DNA from: Ophiura sarsii
Taxonomy: Eukaryota > Echinodermata > Ophiuroidea > Amphilepidida > Ophiuridae
DNA length: 64,000 bases
Reading direction: 5' to 3'
NCBI GenBank assembly: GCA_035610835.1
Contig: CM069448.1
Span: forward strand, 26,003,905 to 26,067,904
Part shown: piece by piece, positions 11,543-23,059 of the stretch
Layout of the letters: the number at the start of each line of letters is the position of its first letter
Numbering within the stretch: position 1 is the stretch's first letter
Position numbers and translations under genes: made by a program
The notes under the pieces: model-generated
Told to the model about the DNA's origin: nothing
Databases searched by the model: none
What the model saw: the letters and a program-made list of their open reading frames with translations, nothing else

Positions 11543-12177
11543 CGTATATTATTTGAAAGGGCGCCCGCTCTAGTTTCTCTTGCTACAGTCGTTAACAACC
11601 CAGGATCTTTTTGATAACGAGTGTTGGCGCTCAAACTGCTTAAACATTTCGCGGTGTTCATGGTACAATGCCTATAATATGGCCTTGATGGTGACTGCAT
11701 TTTGGTACTTTAAGTACTCGATTCGCTCTTTTGCCCATGAACTAAAATAAGGCCTGGCTTTGAAAACAAAGTATACCACCGTAAATGCTAGCTGGCCTGA
11801 GGCCAAAGCATGAAAAGAACAGATTAAAGATAATAAAAAGAAAAGAAAATAGAACACCACCAACAACAAATAGTCTACGTTACACGATTCAATCATTGTC
11901 AATTGCAGACTTAAGTTAAAGGGGAACATCCAGCCTCTTTTTGTACAAGCAGGTTTAAAAATAAATAAATTTAAACACACATAGTGTCAATACATGTACA
12001 TGTACATATAACCAAATTCTAATTTTTAGCCTAACCATGAAGCTCAGAACTACCTTCATGGCTTAACTGACCAATTATCATAAATGCGACATTTCTCATC
12101 AATATAGGGTCTACTAAAAGTAATATATGGACACAGTAGTTATCGTACATACGGTTAAGCCCACAATTATTCATACT
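11543..12177. other. No recognised gene
   Basis: A+T-rich sequence with two minus-strand frames (66 and 102 codons) that show no motif beyond a hydrophobic run. Nothing supported. Confidence 0.4.
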
Positions 12178-12636
12178 CAGTGGCGTAACAGCCGGGGGGG
12201 GGGGGGGGGGGGGCACAGTGCCCCCCCTGAAGGTGCTCAGCAGGAAATTCAACCCTACCCACCAGGAAAAATGGGGGGAAGTGAAAAGAGGAAAAGTAGG
12301 TGAAAGGGAAAGAAAAGAGAGAGAGAAAGGAAAAAACGGAGGAAAGAGAAAAAGGAAAAGGAGAAAAAAAGGGGAAAGAAAGAAAGAAAGAAAATTTCGC
12401 ATTACAAAAGCACAACAGTCAAGAAATGATTGACTGTTGTTTTTGTTGTACTGCAAAATTTTGTTACCGTGCGAAATTTTGTGACTTGCGTAATTGTTTG
12501 ACCGTGCGAATTTTTTTGACCTCCCCTCCCCCCCACTTACGTGAAATTCACGAGGTGACTGACTGGGAAAAATTTGGGGCAGCCTTTTACGAAAACTGAT
12601 TACGCGACGGAATTATTCTAACCAGGAATGTTTGGG

Positions 12637-12672
<36 letters not shown>

Positions 12673-12700
12673 ATGACAACCAACCTCTGTTACGCCCCTG
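12178..12700. mobile_element. hAT-type MITE, 523 bp
   Basis: Left end CAGTGGCGTAAC, right end GTTACGCCCCTG, flanked by TTCATACT (12,170-12,177) and TTCATACC (12,701-12,708). Poly-G near the left end and a poly-C run of about 30 near the right end bracket a purine-rich body. The family words ACTTACGTGAAATTCACGAG and GGCAGCCTTTTACG lie at about 12,535-12,595. Lysine- and glycine-rich frames over it are artefacts. Confidence 0.88.
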
Positions 12701-12985
12701 TTCATACCCTTTGAAAATATGAGTTTTTTGAATTTTTCTCATATCTGTACCAGCTGGAGTGGTCATGGTGGTGGAACTTTTCGCTTTACACAACAGACAG
12801 TTTGTTTGCAAGTACAAATCAATATATTTGGGCTCAACATGTTTTGCATAACAATAGAATTAAACAAGAATTGTGTTTTTATGCCTGTCCAAAATTATTC
12901 ATACCCCATACCAAGTCTCATGATTGAGGCCATTTTTTGTGATAATACACATGTTGTTGACGTTCCAAACGTTCTTAATTGTGTG

Positions 12986-13257
12986 CAGTGGCGTTGACAC
13001 AGGGGGGGGAAATGCCCCCCCTGACAGAAAAAAACCATTTGTGCCCCCGCCCCCACCCCCTCTAAAAAAAAAAAAAAAAGTGGGAAAAAAGAAAATAGGG
13101 GAATAAAATAACCTCAACCCCCCCCCCCCCCCTCCCCCCCCCCCCCCACTTACGTGAAAATCACGAGTTGGTGACTGGGAAAAAATTTGGGGCAACCTTT
13201 TACGAAAATTTCAGAAATCTTGCCCCCCCCCTGAAAAAAATCCTAGCTACGCCACTG
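12986..13257. mobile_element. hAT-type MITE with 8-bp TSD
   Basis: Left CAGTGGCGTTGACAC, right CTAGCTACGCCACTG, flanks ATTGTGTG on both sides (12,978-12,985 and 13,258-13,265). Body with paired poly-G and poly-C tracts and the family's internal words. It sits at the outer edge of the inverted Tc1-like pair. Confidence 0.92.
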
Positions 13258-13261
13258 ATTG

Positions 13262-14385
13262 TGTGATAGGCTATTCCATTAAGTGTGCATACAATGTGGA
13301 TGAATTACAAATGTGTCCTATTGAGTGTACAGTGAGGGATATTATGAGACAACACTCTAGCTCTTTGTTTAGCATGGCGTAGAAGACCAATGAACTCAGA
13401 GGTATTGGTGTGTGCATATTGTGAATGCTCAAAAATAGGGGAAAGGCTACAAAGCTATTTCGAACCAATTCCAAGTGCCAGATTCCACCATACAAAGTAT
13501 AATTAGGAAGAACAAGACGTTCAACTCAAAGACCTTGGAGGACACGGTCAGAAGACAACGGTGCCCCCTTGTTTGACAAGAAAAGTATGGTGAAAGGCCA
13601 ACAACAATCCACAGATCACCGTCAATGCTCTCCTGAACAACCTTGGTGAGTCTTGGACCAAGATATTAAGGAAGACACTACAGCAGACATTGCACACAAG
13701 AGTTCTCCATGGACTCCGACCAAGAAAGACTCTACTCCTGAAAAGAGACAAAGATAAACTCGTCCAGCATTTGCAAGAGCACTTCTGGACAAAGATCCAA
13801 GCTTTTGGTCCTTAGTGTTGGGGTAGACTAGATGCAAGACGAGTTTCTCTGTGTCTCTTTTCAGGAGTAGAGTCTTTCTTGGTCGGCTTCCATGGAGATC
13901 TCTCATGTGCAATGTTTGCTGGAGTGTCTGCCATGATATCTTGGTCCAAGAATTGCCAATTGTTCAGGAAAGCATTGATGGTGATCTGTGGATTGTTGCT
14001 GTCCTTTCGCAATAATTTTCTTGCCAAACGAGGGGACACCGTTGACTTCCGACTGCGTCCTTCAATGTTTTTTACTGATATAAACTTCTTGTTCTTCCTG
14101 ATTATGCATTGTATGGTGGATTCTGGCACTTGGAATTGTTTCGCCAAATAGCTCTGTAGGCTTCCCCTTTTTGTGAGCATTCACAATATGCACAAAAGGT
14201 CCTCACTGAGATATTTGGTCCTCACTGAGTTATTTGATTTTCTTCGCCATGCTGACAAAGAGCTAGAGTGTTGTCCTATAAATAACATCCTTCACTTTAC
14301 ATTCAATAGGACACATTTGTAATGCATCCACATTGTATGCACACATCATGGAATAATTGCAATAACAATATTAAAGCCTATCACG
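13262..14385. mobile_element. Head-to-head inverted pair of Tc1-like fragments
   Basis: Two ~510-550-bp arms (about 13,262-13,771 and 13,831-14,385) are reverse complements of each other around a ~60-bp centre near 13,800. Each arm carries the outer end of a Tc1-like element and the 5' half of its transposase gene. The outer words GTGTGCATACAATGTGGATG and ACAAATGTGTCCTATTGA occur in both arms. The 3' half of the transposase and its catalytic residues are absent from both. Confidence 0.8.
13812..14180 (-). pseudogene. Tc1/mariner transposase, N-terminal DNA-binding part
   Basis: The 122-codon frame contains a helix-turn-helix segment of Tc1 type: FQVPESTIQCIIRKNKK, then a GRSRKS basic patch and SPRLARKLLRKD, then NPQIT. 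This is the bipartite end-binding domain; full-length Tc1-like transposases run about 340 residues and end in a DDE catalytic domain, missing here. The frame ends at the centre of the inverted repeat. The same region lies on the plus strand in the left arm with frame damage. It cannot catalyse transposition. Confidence 0.75.
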
Positions 14386-14539
14386 ATCATGAATCTGAAT
14401 AGGAAACATGAATTTATTGGTATAAAATGTACAATGAACACATTAAAATGGTAATTGGGTCTGATGGTTTAATACTTTGTCGACAACACAGTGATAACTT
14501 GCAAGCTTCCAGGGGGAGAAATACTTTTGCGCGGCAGTG

Positions 14540-15781
14540 TACATGCCTAGTATTGGTTCAGTAATTCTTGAGATAAACGAATTGAGAGTTGGGAAAGGTT
14601 TGTAAAAAATCTGTTTTGTAAATTGGTAAAACTATTATAACCGCGTGGAAAGTGACTTGTCATTTTGATATTATTATTACTAATTAGTTTTGATGTTTTT
14701 AATATTACTTACGCATGTATATTTACCAGATGATTAGAACAGAGAGAACAAATACAGCAATAATAACCCCAAAATACCAAGTGCCTTGATTAATCAATAA
14801 GTTATACAAAACGGTATGAGTGTGAAGTTTGATTTTAGTATGTTCTGTTACAATCACTATTTACAATTTAAGGTAAAATATACCCTTCCAATTTTAATTC
14901 GAACTTGACGTCCATGGACCGTCTATAAATGCATAGGTATAGGTATACACCTAGCAACAAAAGTCCCGGACCAGGTGCTTTGAGGTTGGCTAATTCAAAA
15001 TAGATAATCGGTACCAAAAATCTCAAATACATTTTTTGAGCAAATTTCTTCTCCGTTCCGCAGTTTAATACCTTATTCAACAAAATCGAATCGATGCTTT
15101 TAAAGTTATACCGATTATCTATTTTGAATTAGCCAACCTTAAAGCACCTGGTCCGGGACTTGTTGCTAGGTTTACATGTAGACAGTATTAACACGTAGGG
15201 GTGAACGAGTAAAATATGACCTGCTGTATTATGAATTTGCCTTTTTTGTGATATTAACCTGTTATATGCGAATCCCGTAAAACAAATAGGTAACTTGTAT
15301 AATTTTAAGTTTTCTCTTCATTTAAGTTTATGATTTGTCCTATCATGCCCTGTTGAAATACATGTCTGTCTTTATAGAATGAACTTATTATTTGCGAGAA
15401 TTGTGTAAAAACAAAGAACCAAAACTAAGATAAAATACATAGGCCTATAAGACTACAAGTCCAAGGGGTCCAAAATCAATAACCCGTGCATATTTTCAAA
15501 TCGTATAGACATCGAATATAAAAGGCTAAAGAAAAATCCGGTGCTTACAGTGCCCTTGCAGCCTAAACCCAAATAGGTGACTTTGAAGGGTATTGAACAT
15601 ATCCATGCAACCGTAAGGCAAGTAATTTGGTATCAATAGCTAGCGTGTTTGCTTACCATGGACGATTGATCAGGGGTGTATGAGAAGAGGTTTTGTGTTT
15701 TAAGGTCAACTTAAATTGGTATTATTCTATCCGTTTACCTGTCTCATAATAAATACCGATAAAAACAGACTACAATTTCAA
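14540..15781. repeat. Duplicated block, copy 1 (matches 44.67-45.88 kb)
   Basis: From CATGCCTAGTATTGGTTCAG to ACTACAATTTCAA this block matches the one at about 44,668-45,855 in order and orientation, with the exception of an inverted-repeat expansion there. It has no gene. Parts also occur near 37.9 kb and 44.2 kb, so the material belongs to a dispersed repeat. Confidence 0.75.
14949..15172. repeat. Inverted repeat, ~64-bp arms
   Basis: Arms at 14,949-15,013 and 15,109-15,172 are near-perfect reverse complements around a 95-bp loop; shared words include GTCCCGGACCAGGTGCTTT and GGCTAATTCAAAATAGATAA. A related but rearranged inverted repeat lies at 45.1-45.6 kb. Confidence 0.85.
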
Positions 15782-16508
15782 TACACTCTCAGAACAGGTA
15801 TAAATAATCATGGGTTAAAAGAATGTTGGTTAAAAAGTATACAACATTGGTTAAAAAAGAAGCGTTGGTTAAAAATTACTTTTAATACTGCGTTGGTTAA
15901 AGAGTGAAAATATGATTAATTTTTAGTTTATTCAACGTTGGTTAAGGCATCATAATTTTAACCAACAATAGGTCATAACAAGATTCCCGCCAAAGAATTT
16001 CATTGGCGAGGAAAATATTTTGCGAAAATAACACGATTGATTTCATATACATATTCTGACGTGGTCTAAAAATTGCGGCCACTGTTTCAAGTTATCGCTT
16101 CCCGGCCTCGTGGCTAGGATCTTGTGCCTTGTCCTGTCCCTTGTTGGTCCTGGCCACGGGTTGGCGCCAATATTGAAAGCCAATATCGGGCCAATGAAAC
16201 ATCAATATTGTAATGTTGTATGGGTTAAAATTTAGCAAAAAAAATAAAAGTTTAACCAACATTTTTTAACCAACTACTGTTTGGTTAAAACATATTAACC
16301 AACAAATGATTAAAAATTGTAACCAACCACAGGTTAAAGTTTAACCAACCAATGATTAAAATTTGTAACCAACCACAGGTTAAAGTTTAACCAACAGCTG
16401 TTGGTTACAGTTTTAACCAACCAATTGTGTGGTTCACCTGGTAACCTTCCGTTGGTTAAAATTTTAACCAACATGGTTAAAGATTTTAACCTTTGTTCTG
16501 AGAGTGTA
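15782..16508. mobile_element. TIR element built of GTTGGTTAAA words
   Basis: The terminal repeats TACACTCTCAGAACA and TGTTCTGAGAGTGTA face each other; if the outer TA is the target duplication the element is 15,784-16,506. The body holds many degenerate copies of GTTGGTTAAA on the left and TTTAACCAAC on the right, so the whole can fold on itself. In the middle (about 15,985-16,217) is a segment shared with the 57.7-58.7 kb element, including the U2-like piece. The duplicate block at 45.85 kb lacks this element. Confidence 0.8.
16094..16141 (+). ncRNA. U2 snRNA 5'-end-like segment (degenerate)
   Basis: The segment starting ATCGCTTCCCGG and continuing through GTGGCTAGGATC follows the conserved metazoan U2 snRNA 5' end (ATCGCTTCTCGGCC, then TTTTGGCTAAGATC), then diverges where U2 has its branch-site-pairing GTAGTA. 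It is embedded in a repeat and cannot make a working U2. A second copy lies at 58,190-58,238. Confidence 0.7.
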
Positions 16509-17878
16509 GTGAATGACTTTTATATAGTTTCTGAATTTCTGAATTTCTGAATTTCTTCAGTTGAGTTTCGACTTACCGACATGTATACCCGGCCCCACAA
16601 CTGACACATTTAGGTCTTTCTAGACATAAGTGGGGCAGCCATGTTTGTAGTCTTTATAAATTACATGTACCACCTACCTACATGTATGTATCAGGTCAAA
16701 CATTTTCGCACGGTAAAAAAAAAGTCGCACAGTCAAAAAGTCGCGCAGTACAAAAAAGTAAAAAAACAGCAACAGTTTCCCCTTTTGCGCATGCTACTGC
16801 CTTTTCCTTCCCTTTTCAACTAGCAACTCCCCACGAAAAACCAACGGATCTACTGCAAAATCAAAGTGGCCCTCGACAGACAATAGTTAACTTCACATGT
16901 ATCAGCGTGTAATCATAGAAAGAAAAATATATGAAAGGGAAACGCCATAAACATCGTGACACGGACAATTTGCACGCTCGAGTGCCGTCTGTACAAATTG
17001 CCCAAGTGCATGGGTTCAATATCTATACCAAATAGTCCGTCATTGTATATATCACCCCCACCCCCCATTTCTAATGCATTGGAACTGGGAAGGGACAGCA
17101 TGCTTTGTTGTTTGATTGGGAGTTCCTTATAGTATACACTCTCCGAAAAAAATGGTTCAACTTATATTACTTGCTTTAAAAGGTAGACGCCCTTCATTGG
17201 GAATTCGCCATAGAACAGTAACAATTGCAACAACAGACAACACAGAGTTAATTTTGACATGTTGGAGGAATAACAATACTGTAAATGTAAAGGCACGACT
17301 TATTTAAGGCAAGAAAACTTCGTGAGTTATCCGAGTGTATCCTATCAGACATTTCAAAGCAAAATAAATTTCTGAACGTCCTTGCGAGAAATAAAATCTT
17401 TGATAGTAAATAAAAAAAAGTAAAAAAAAAAGTAAATAAATGACAAATTAAACATATACATTAATATATTAATCGAAGCGAAATTGATAATGGACGCGAA
17501 AATGTAATGGTTTATAGAAATCGAGGGTTGAGCGCCAGAAAGCGTTAACTCCAGAAATGCTGCTGTTTTGAGATAATCGACTTTCAAATATTTGGGACTC
17601 ATTACAATACACTGTAGCACCCAACTGTAATTTTAATCACTTAAGAGTGTTTATGGGTTATCTCTTTATGGTTATGAAAATCTAAGTTAGGCCTATATGG
17701 ATTATTTTGTACAAAAATATCAATTTGCCCAAAAGTTGAGTTACGGCCTTCGGGCGCTCAACCCTCGAAATATGCCTTGGTCGGTCAACTTTCACGGTTA
17801 ACTGGATTTGTTATGGGTTAGTCGTCTGTCTACCAAGAAAAAACTGGGATAGGGATCTGGTACTGGTGGGGTTTGGAT
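16509..17878. other. Remnant repeats, no gene
   Basis: The first ~100 bases continue the block shared with 45.85 kb. Around 16,700-16,770 are words such as GCACGGTAAAAAAAAAGTCG typical of the CAGTGGCG MITE interior, so a decayed copy is likely. The rest, to 17.88 kb, shows nothing I can name. Confidence 0.45.
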
Positions 17879-18070
17879 AATGTGCGAGTTGCGAGTAGCG
17901 AGTTGCGAGTTGCTAGTTGCGAGTTCGAGTTGCGTGTTCGAGTTGCGAGTTCCGAGTTGAAATGTGCGAGTTGCGAGTTGGATGTTGCGAGTTCGAGTTG
18001 CGAGTTGAAATGCGCGAGTTGAAAATGCAAGTTGATATTTGCGAGTTGTCACATGCGAGTTGCGAGTTCC
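17879..18070. repeat. Minisatellite of GCGAGTT words
   Basis: Degenerate tandem copies of GCGAGTTGCGAGTT, interrupted by a few longer spacers such as GAAAATGCAA. Open frames on both strands here are periodic artefacts. Confidence 0.88.
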
Positions 18071-18948
18071 CTATATTTGATAGTTACTCATTTCAATTTC
18101 AGTTCTAATAAAGTTCAATTAAAGCTATTTGATAATTTCAAGCGCTTTGATAATATTATTGTACACTATTTTGTATAACGAACTGTATTAGCTGCTTTGT
18201 ATGTTATGTTGCAAGGTGTAGGTAATAATAGCATTAATAGCTGCTTTATATGTTATGTTGCAGTATATATAAGGATTAGCTGCTTTGCATTTATCATGTT
18301 TATAGCTGCTCTATATGTTATTTTGAATGGTGAGACATAGCCGACTTTTATTTGTAAGGTTTTATGAATAGCTGCCTTGTTTAAATAGCTTGTGTAAATT
18401 CGGTATGGTATTGGTCATGTTTAATTAATTTAATTGTCGGAATAATAATAATGTGTATAAACAGGGGTTTGGGGATATTAGCCTGTTCGAACATATTTGC
18501 CCAACTCCCCTCCCCCTATTATGGGAATTTCAAAAACAAATTGAAGCTTCAAAACTGTTATGACCCCCGCGCCCCCTCAAATTTCAAGCACCTCCCTAAT
18601 ATAAAAGTGTATATTTTAGAAACTGAACAAGATTTGCCATATTTCCCTAATTAATAAGCTGTATTAGTATTACATTTCACTATTGAATAAACGGTCCACA
18701 CTCTAGTCACACCACAAAAGCTCAATTTTGCTATATTATTCGTGTAATAATTACATTGTTTTGTCATTATTTCGCATTTAATGTATGAAATAATATCTGA
18801 GTAGGTGTAATGTGAGTTTAATTTGTCTTATTATTTAGCTAGTACCTCGGGCTATTATGGACCATACATGTATCCATTTAGGGTAAGGGTTTTAAGTATT
18901 CAAACAACAAAGATTTGAATACTTGTTGATTTCATGTATTTGAACAAC
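18071..18948. other. A+T-rich, weakly repetitive spacer
   Basis: Several imperfect copies of TAGCTGCTTTATATGTTATGTTG occur between 18,185 and 18,380 at 60-80-base intervals. No gene. Confidence 0.45.
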
Positions 18949-19300
18949 TACACTGCAAAACGGTTGCTTAAATATTTACTCAACATTTTACACAACGTTG
19001 TTGAAGTATGCAACCGCTTAACAGTTGCGTAAAATTTACCCAACACCGTTGGATAACATGTTTTCACCAACAGTTGAACAATTCCAGTTACTCAGCAGTT
19101 GCACAATTTTAATTACACAACAGTTGGGTATTATTAATTAACCATTTGTTGGGCATTTTGTGACTGTTGCTTAATTTGTGAATTGTTTTCATTATATATT
19201 GAGCATTTTTGTATAGCAACTGTTGCTTAATTTATCAAATATAGCCATATGTTGGGTATTTTATTTGTGTCAATAAAATGATATTGAGCATTTTTGTATA
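18949..19300. mobile_element. TIR element remnant built of CAACAGTTG words
   Basis: Begins TACACTGCAAAACGG after TA-like flanking sequence and consists of degenerate copies of CAACAGTTG/CAACTGTTG, a self-complementary word. A matching right terminus (TTGCAGTGTA) is not found, so the element is probably truncated. Compare the right end of the array at 25.2-25.5 kb, which is TTTGCAGTGTA. Confidence 0.6.
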
Positions 19301-19324
19301 GCAACACGCGGTAGGCAAAATAAT

Positions 19325-19457
19325 GTGAATTCTGGGCGATGCAGCAGAGCTACATACATCACTTCCTCCCGGTAGTGAACCGGTAACTTGTAATGGGAAT
19401 TCTAGGCGATGCAGCAGAGCTACATACACTATTCCCGTTCAGTAGTGAATCTGTAAT
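19325..19457 (+). repeat. Two-copy ~70-bp tandem duplication
   Basis: GGCGATGCAGCAGAGCTACA occurs at about 19,336 and 19,402, each followed by a GTAGTGAA segment. No gene. Confidence 0.75.
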
Positions 19458-19735
19458 TTATTTTAACATGTTATTAAACTATAGGCTTATACATGATATC
19501 TGACATCCCTTATCAATGGTGTCTGGGGGTGATGTGCCCACCCCTCAGAATTTGATTTTTTTTCTTCTTCAATTTTCGAACCCATATGGTGCGATTTAGT
19601 ATGTACTTTTGAGCAATATTTTATTGAAAAGTAATTACTTTATTTCCGATCAATATTGGCTTATTATATAGGCGTATACCAGAAAGAAGTTATACTAAAA
19701 TAGTTACCTTCAAAATATCAGATTTCTTACGTACG

Positions 19736-20045
19736 TATGTGTATGTATCCCGACCACTTCCAATAAACTCCAAACGTTCTTATTTCCTTCGCATGCCTCC
19801 CCGCTCGGCTTTTTGTACCCCCCTCACCAACCATTTCCTTTTCTTTTTTTCGCTTGTCCCCTCTTCTTCCTCTCTCTTTCCCTTTCCCCCTCTTTTTTCC
19901 CTTTTTCCCTCTTTTTATTCCCCCATTTTTTTCCCTTTCCTTTTTATTTTTTTTGGTGGAGGGGGGGGGGGGGGGGGGGGGGGCGTCGAGCCCCCTGTAT
20001 CCGCGCCTGCGGCACTGGGTGTGGGAGTGGGGGGGGGGGTCGTCA
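19736..20045. repeat. Pyrimidine-rich tract with long poly-G run
   Basis: A ~130-base T/C-rich strand asymmetry is followed by about 23 consecutive G and then CGTCGAGCCCCC. The composition mirrors the body of the CAGTGGCG MITEs, but no terminal repeats were found. Frames here are low-complexity artefacts. Confidence 0.55.
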
Positions 20046-20173
20046 GAGTGTAATTTAAATTAAATGGGCTTGTGCCGGATTTGCTACCAAAAAATAATAT
20101 ATCCTCCTCGTCATGTCGTTGTCGTCAGTAAGTGAAACATTTGACTAATAAAATGCACATACTACACTTTTGT

Positions 20174-20690
20174 GAAACAAGGTCTTCTAAAAAACTGGGG
20201 ACGAGTTTTTAAGGTGGGAAAAGAATCTCATTTTGAGCAGCTTGGTGCTAAGCATAGATGAAAGGAGCCGACAATTTGGAACCCGGTAGTATATATTTAA
20301 CGGAATAAATCGTATTGGAAACTGGAAACCAATGCTTAGCACCAAGCTGCCGGAAGCTGGATTCCAAAAGAATGAGAAGACTTGGTGGAATGGATCTCAT
20401 GCGGAAGTTGGTAAGAGGATCACTAGTGTGTTGTTTCTGGAAGGACTGCTGTACATAATCATGTAATTTACATCGAAATATATTATTACAAATTTAAATT
20501 AAATTATAAATAATGATATTTTCCTCTTGCCAACTTCCAATAAATTCAACAGATCCATTCCAAGTCTTCTCATCCTTTTGCCACCTTAAACACTCGTCCC
20601 TTAGTTTTTTAGAAGACCTTGTTTAGAAGACCTTGTTTAGAAAACCTTGTTTAGAAGACCTTGTTTAGAAGACCTTGTTTAATCAAGATT
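20174..20690. repeat. Nested inverted repeats with a TAGAAGACCTTGTT array
   Basis: The outer arms (about 20,174-20,227 and 20,572-20,625) share AAGGTCTTCTAAAAAACT. A second pair (about 20,365-20,420 and 20,524-20,580) shares GAGAAGACTTGG and AATGGATCT. A third, internal pair is CAGCTTGGTGCTAAGCAT (20,239) and ATGCTTAGCACCAAGCTG (20,333). Four or five copies of TAGAAGACCTTGTT follow to 20,680. Probably a degenerate foldback transposon. Confidence 0.75.
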
Positions 20691-20909
20691 GATCATAAAT
20701 ACTACACAATGCGAACCTTTTAGTAGCCTTGATCAGGCTTTCTAAAATTTGTATCGGGTATAGTACTGTAGTCCGGGCTATATACTGATAGTAATCAATA
20801 ATAAAAGTATAATAAGTTTATATATTTCGTGCGATTATAAAAAAGCATCCAAAATGAAGTGAAAATTCATCAGCCGCCTCCTTCACCGACCCACTAAATT
20901 ACTCACTGA

Positions 20910-21005
20910 ACACGCCGGGCGAAGCCCGGTGTAAACTGTAGTGATCGCCATTAAAATACCATCGTGGGAGTGCGAAGCACGACTGAGGGCGCTTGCGCCC
21001 GAAAG
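20910..21005. repeat. Cluster of short GC-rich hairpins
   Basis: Three small self-complementary segments lie within 95 bases: CCGGGCGAAGCCCGG, GTGCGAAGCAC and GGGCGCTTGCGCCC. The first two carry GCGAAGC, known as an unusually stable DNA mini-hairpin. The surrounding sequence is A+T-rich. Confidence 0.7.
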
Positions 21006-22112
21006 CCTTGTGTATTCTGTTATGACTGGTGCAGTAATTTATGCTAATTTCATTAAAATATTTACGTACGATGTCACCGATTGGTTCATGTTTGTCGGTC
21101 ACCCCGCCTCCACTAGTGTCGTAATAGCTCGCGATTGTTTGTCTCTTCTGATTGGATGTTATACCTTATGAATAATACATATTCGCCATATTTGGGCATA
21201 GTTACAACCCACGAGAACCGTTGGATTGCGATCAGTTTTGTAAGGTAATACATTAGATTAGCGATACAGAATGTGCAAGGCTTCGTGTTAGCGTAGCTCT
21301 CAGTTCGTAAATCCTATGTCACTTGTCTAAGCACGCTGTATTCAGCTTAATAGAGAAGAGTGGGATTTTTGGGTGGGATTTCCGTGTTACAGTGTCAGCG
21401 CCAGATGGTTACGGACTGCGTCATTTTAAATAATTTTAGAAGCCTGGTCAAGGCTAACCTTTTAGTAGAAAAGCATTCCTTAATATTTTGATTCAATAGT
21501 ATATATTTAAATGTGAGATCCATGTTGTGTCCTTAAAGGGGCATTAAGAGATGTGGTGGAGGCAGCGCCTTCAATTACACAAATATATGATGAAAACTGG
21601 GATTTGTATATTTTTACAATTGTATTACATGTATGAACTTACACCTGTAAGGATTAAGAAAAATCAGCCCTCTTTGTACAACAAAACGTCGATTCAAAAA
21701 TGCTGGTAGAGCCGCAATCAGCATTTTTACATGGTTAAGGGTGGTATTCCAACATATTGAAAACATTGTTTTAATCAAGTTTTGCTGGTGTTTTGTTTAG
21801 TAGAAACAACGATAATGCCGGACAATTTTAAATGTTCATCTTGAGTTAAAAAAATTAAAAATGACATTGTGTCCATAACATGCTTAAGGGGTCATATGAT
21901 GCCACACCATCATCATGCATAACAGGTATAGTTTTGATTAATTGAGTATTTTGGCAATTATATTTTGAACAAAAGAAGTTGCAATCTGATGAATCAACTC
22001 AAATTAAAACATGCTTTGCGCATTATTTTTGAGGAAAATACTTATGTTATGAGGAAATTCAATGCTGAAAGAATTAATCATGCTACGTTGAATCTGGTCA
22101 TAAGTGCTTATT
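21006..22112. other. No recognised gene or repeat
   Basis: A 76-codon plus frame beginning in the hairpin cluster has no family-like motif. The rest is unremarkable A+T-rich DNA. Confidence 0.4.
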
Positions 22113-23059
22113 TATAATCGGTTTCAGCAAATGTGTCACCTCTTGCATATTGGGGGAGGTGCAGGGTTGATTTGACGGGGATGTACTGGTTGTAAATTGC
22201 TATTTGCCATGTTAATACCCAGTTTAATCTTCTTAAATATTGCGCTAGAGTAACTAATAGTCAATACGTCTTTATGAAAGATAAAAGCTCAGAAAAATAC
22301 TCAGAATGTTACTTCATGGTTACTTTAACAGGTGAGTATTAGGCCAAATATATATTTCAGTGTGTTACTTATGAAAAGAGGCACTCAAATTGATGTTATT
22401 CCCTTGGCCTATGTAATCATGTAGGATTACTAAAATCATGTTTTAGGTGATTGAAATTAAACATGTTGCAAAGCACAACAAAACATTCAATATCAATGAC
22501 ATTCAAAATGTATTCAATAAGGCATTGGGAAAAGTGTCCCATCAGACTGGAAACATATGTCGGCACGTCAGGGAAATTGAAAATTCGTAAAAAAGATCAC
22601 ATCTGGAATATTGTCATTCCCAAAAATTATCATCAAATTATTTTAGGATTCAGACCACGACGCAGATTCATCGAATCAAATCAAATTGATGATAAGCGTA
22701 TAACAACATGTTTAATATTGTATGCCAAATTTAAAATGCGCTTATAACCATGCATGATACATCCACGGTGTAAAGTCATCATCAAAAGTAACTATACAGG
22801 TAATCAATGGGCTTCTCTACAAATATGTATCCTACCTAAAAATATTAATTTATAAAGTTGTTGATAAATGTATATCTTCTTTAATATGATATATTGCACG
22901 CTATAGGACTGGGTGATTATTGATGAATTGACACTCCTAAATGTAAGGTAAAGTCCGATTTTCATTTCACATTTTTCTTTAACAGTTTACTACCTCTCCC
23001 GAAGTGTGGACAGGCCCAAAACTTTTAATGAGGTGACACATTTGCTGAAACCGATTATA
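22113..23059. mobile_element. TIR element with perfect 30-bp ends
   Basis: The 30 bases at 22,113-22,142 are the exact reverse complement of 23,030-23,059 (outer part TATAATCGGTTTCAGCAAAT). Reading the outermost TA as target duplication leaves 28-bp TIRs, in the style of Tc1/mariner-type miniature elements. The ~890-bp interior has a 98-codon plus frame (22,451-22,747) without recognisable motif and no transposase domain. Confidence 0.82.
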
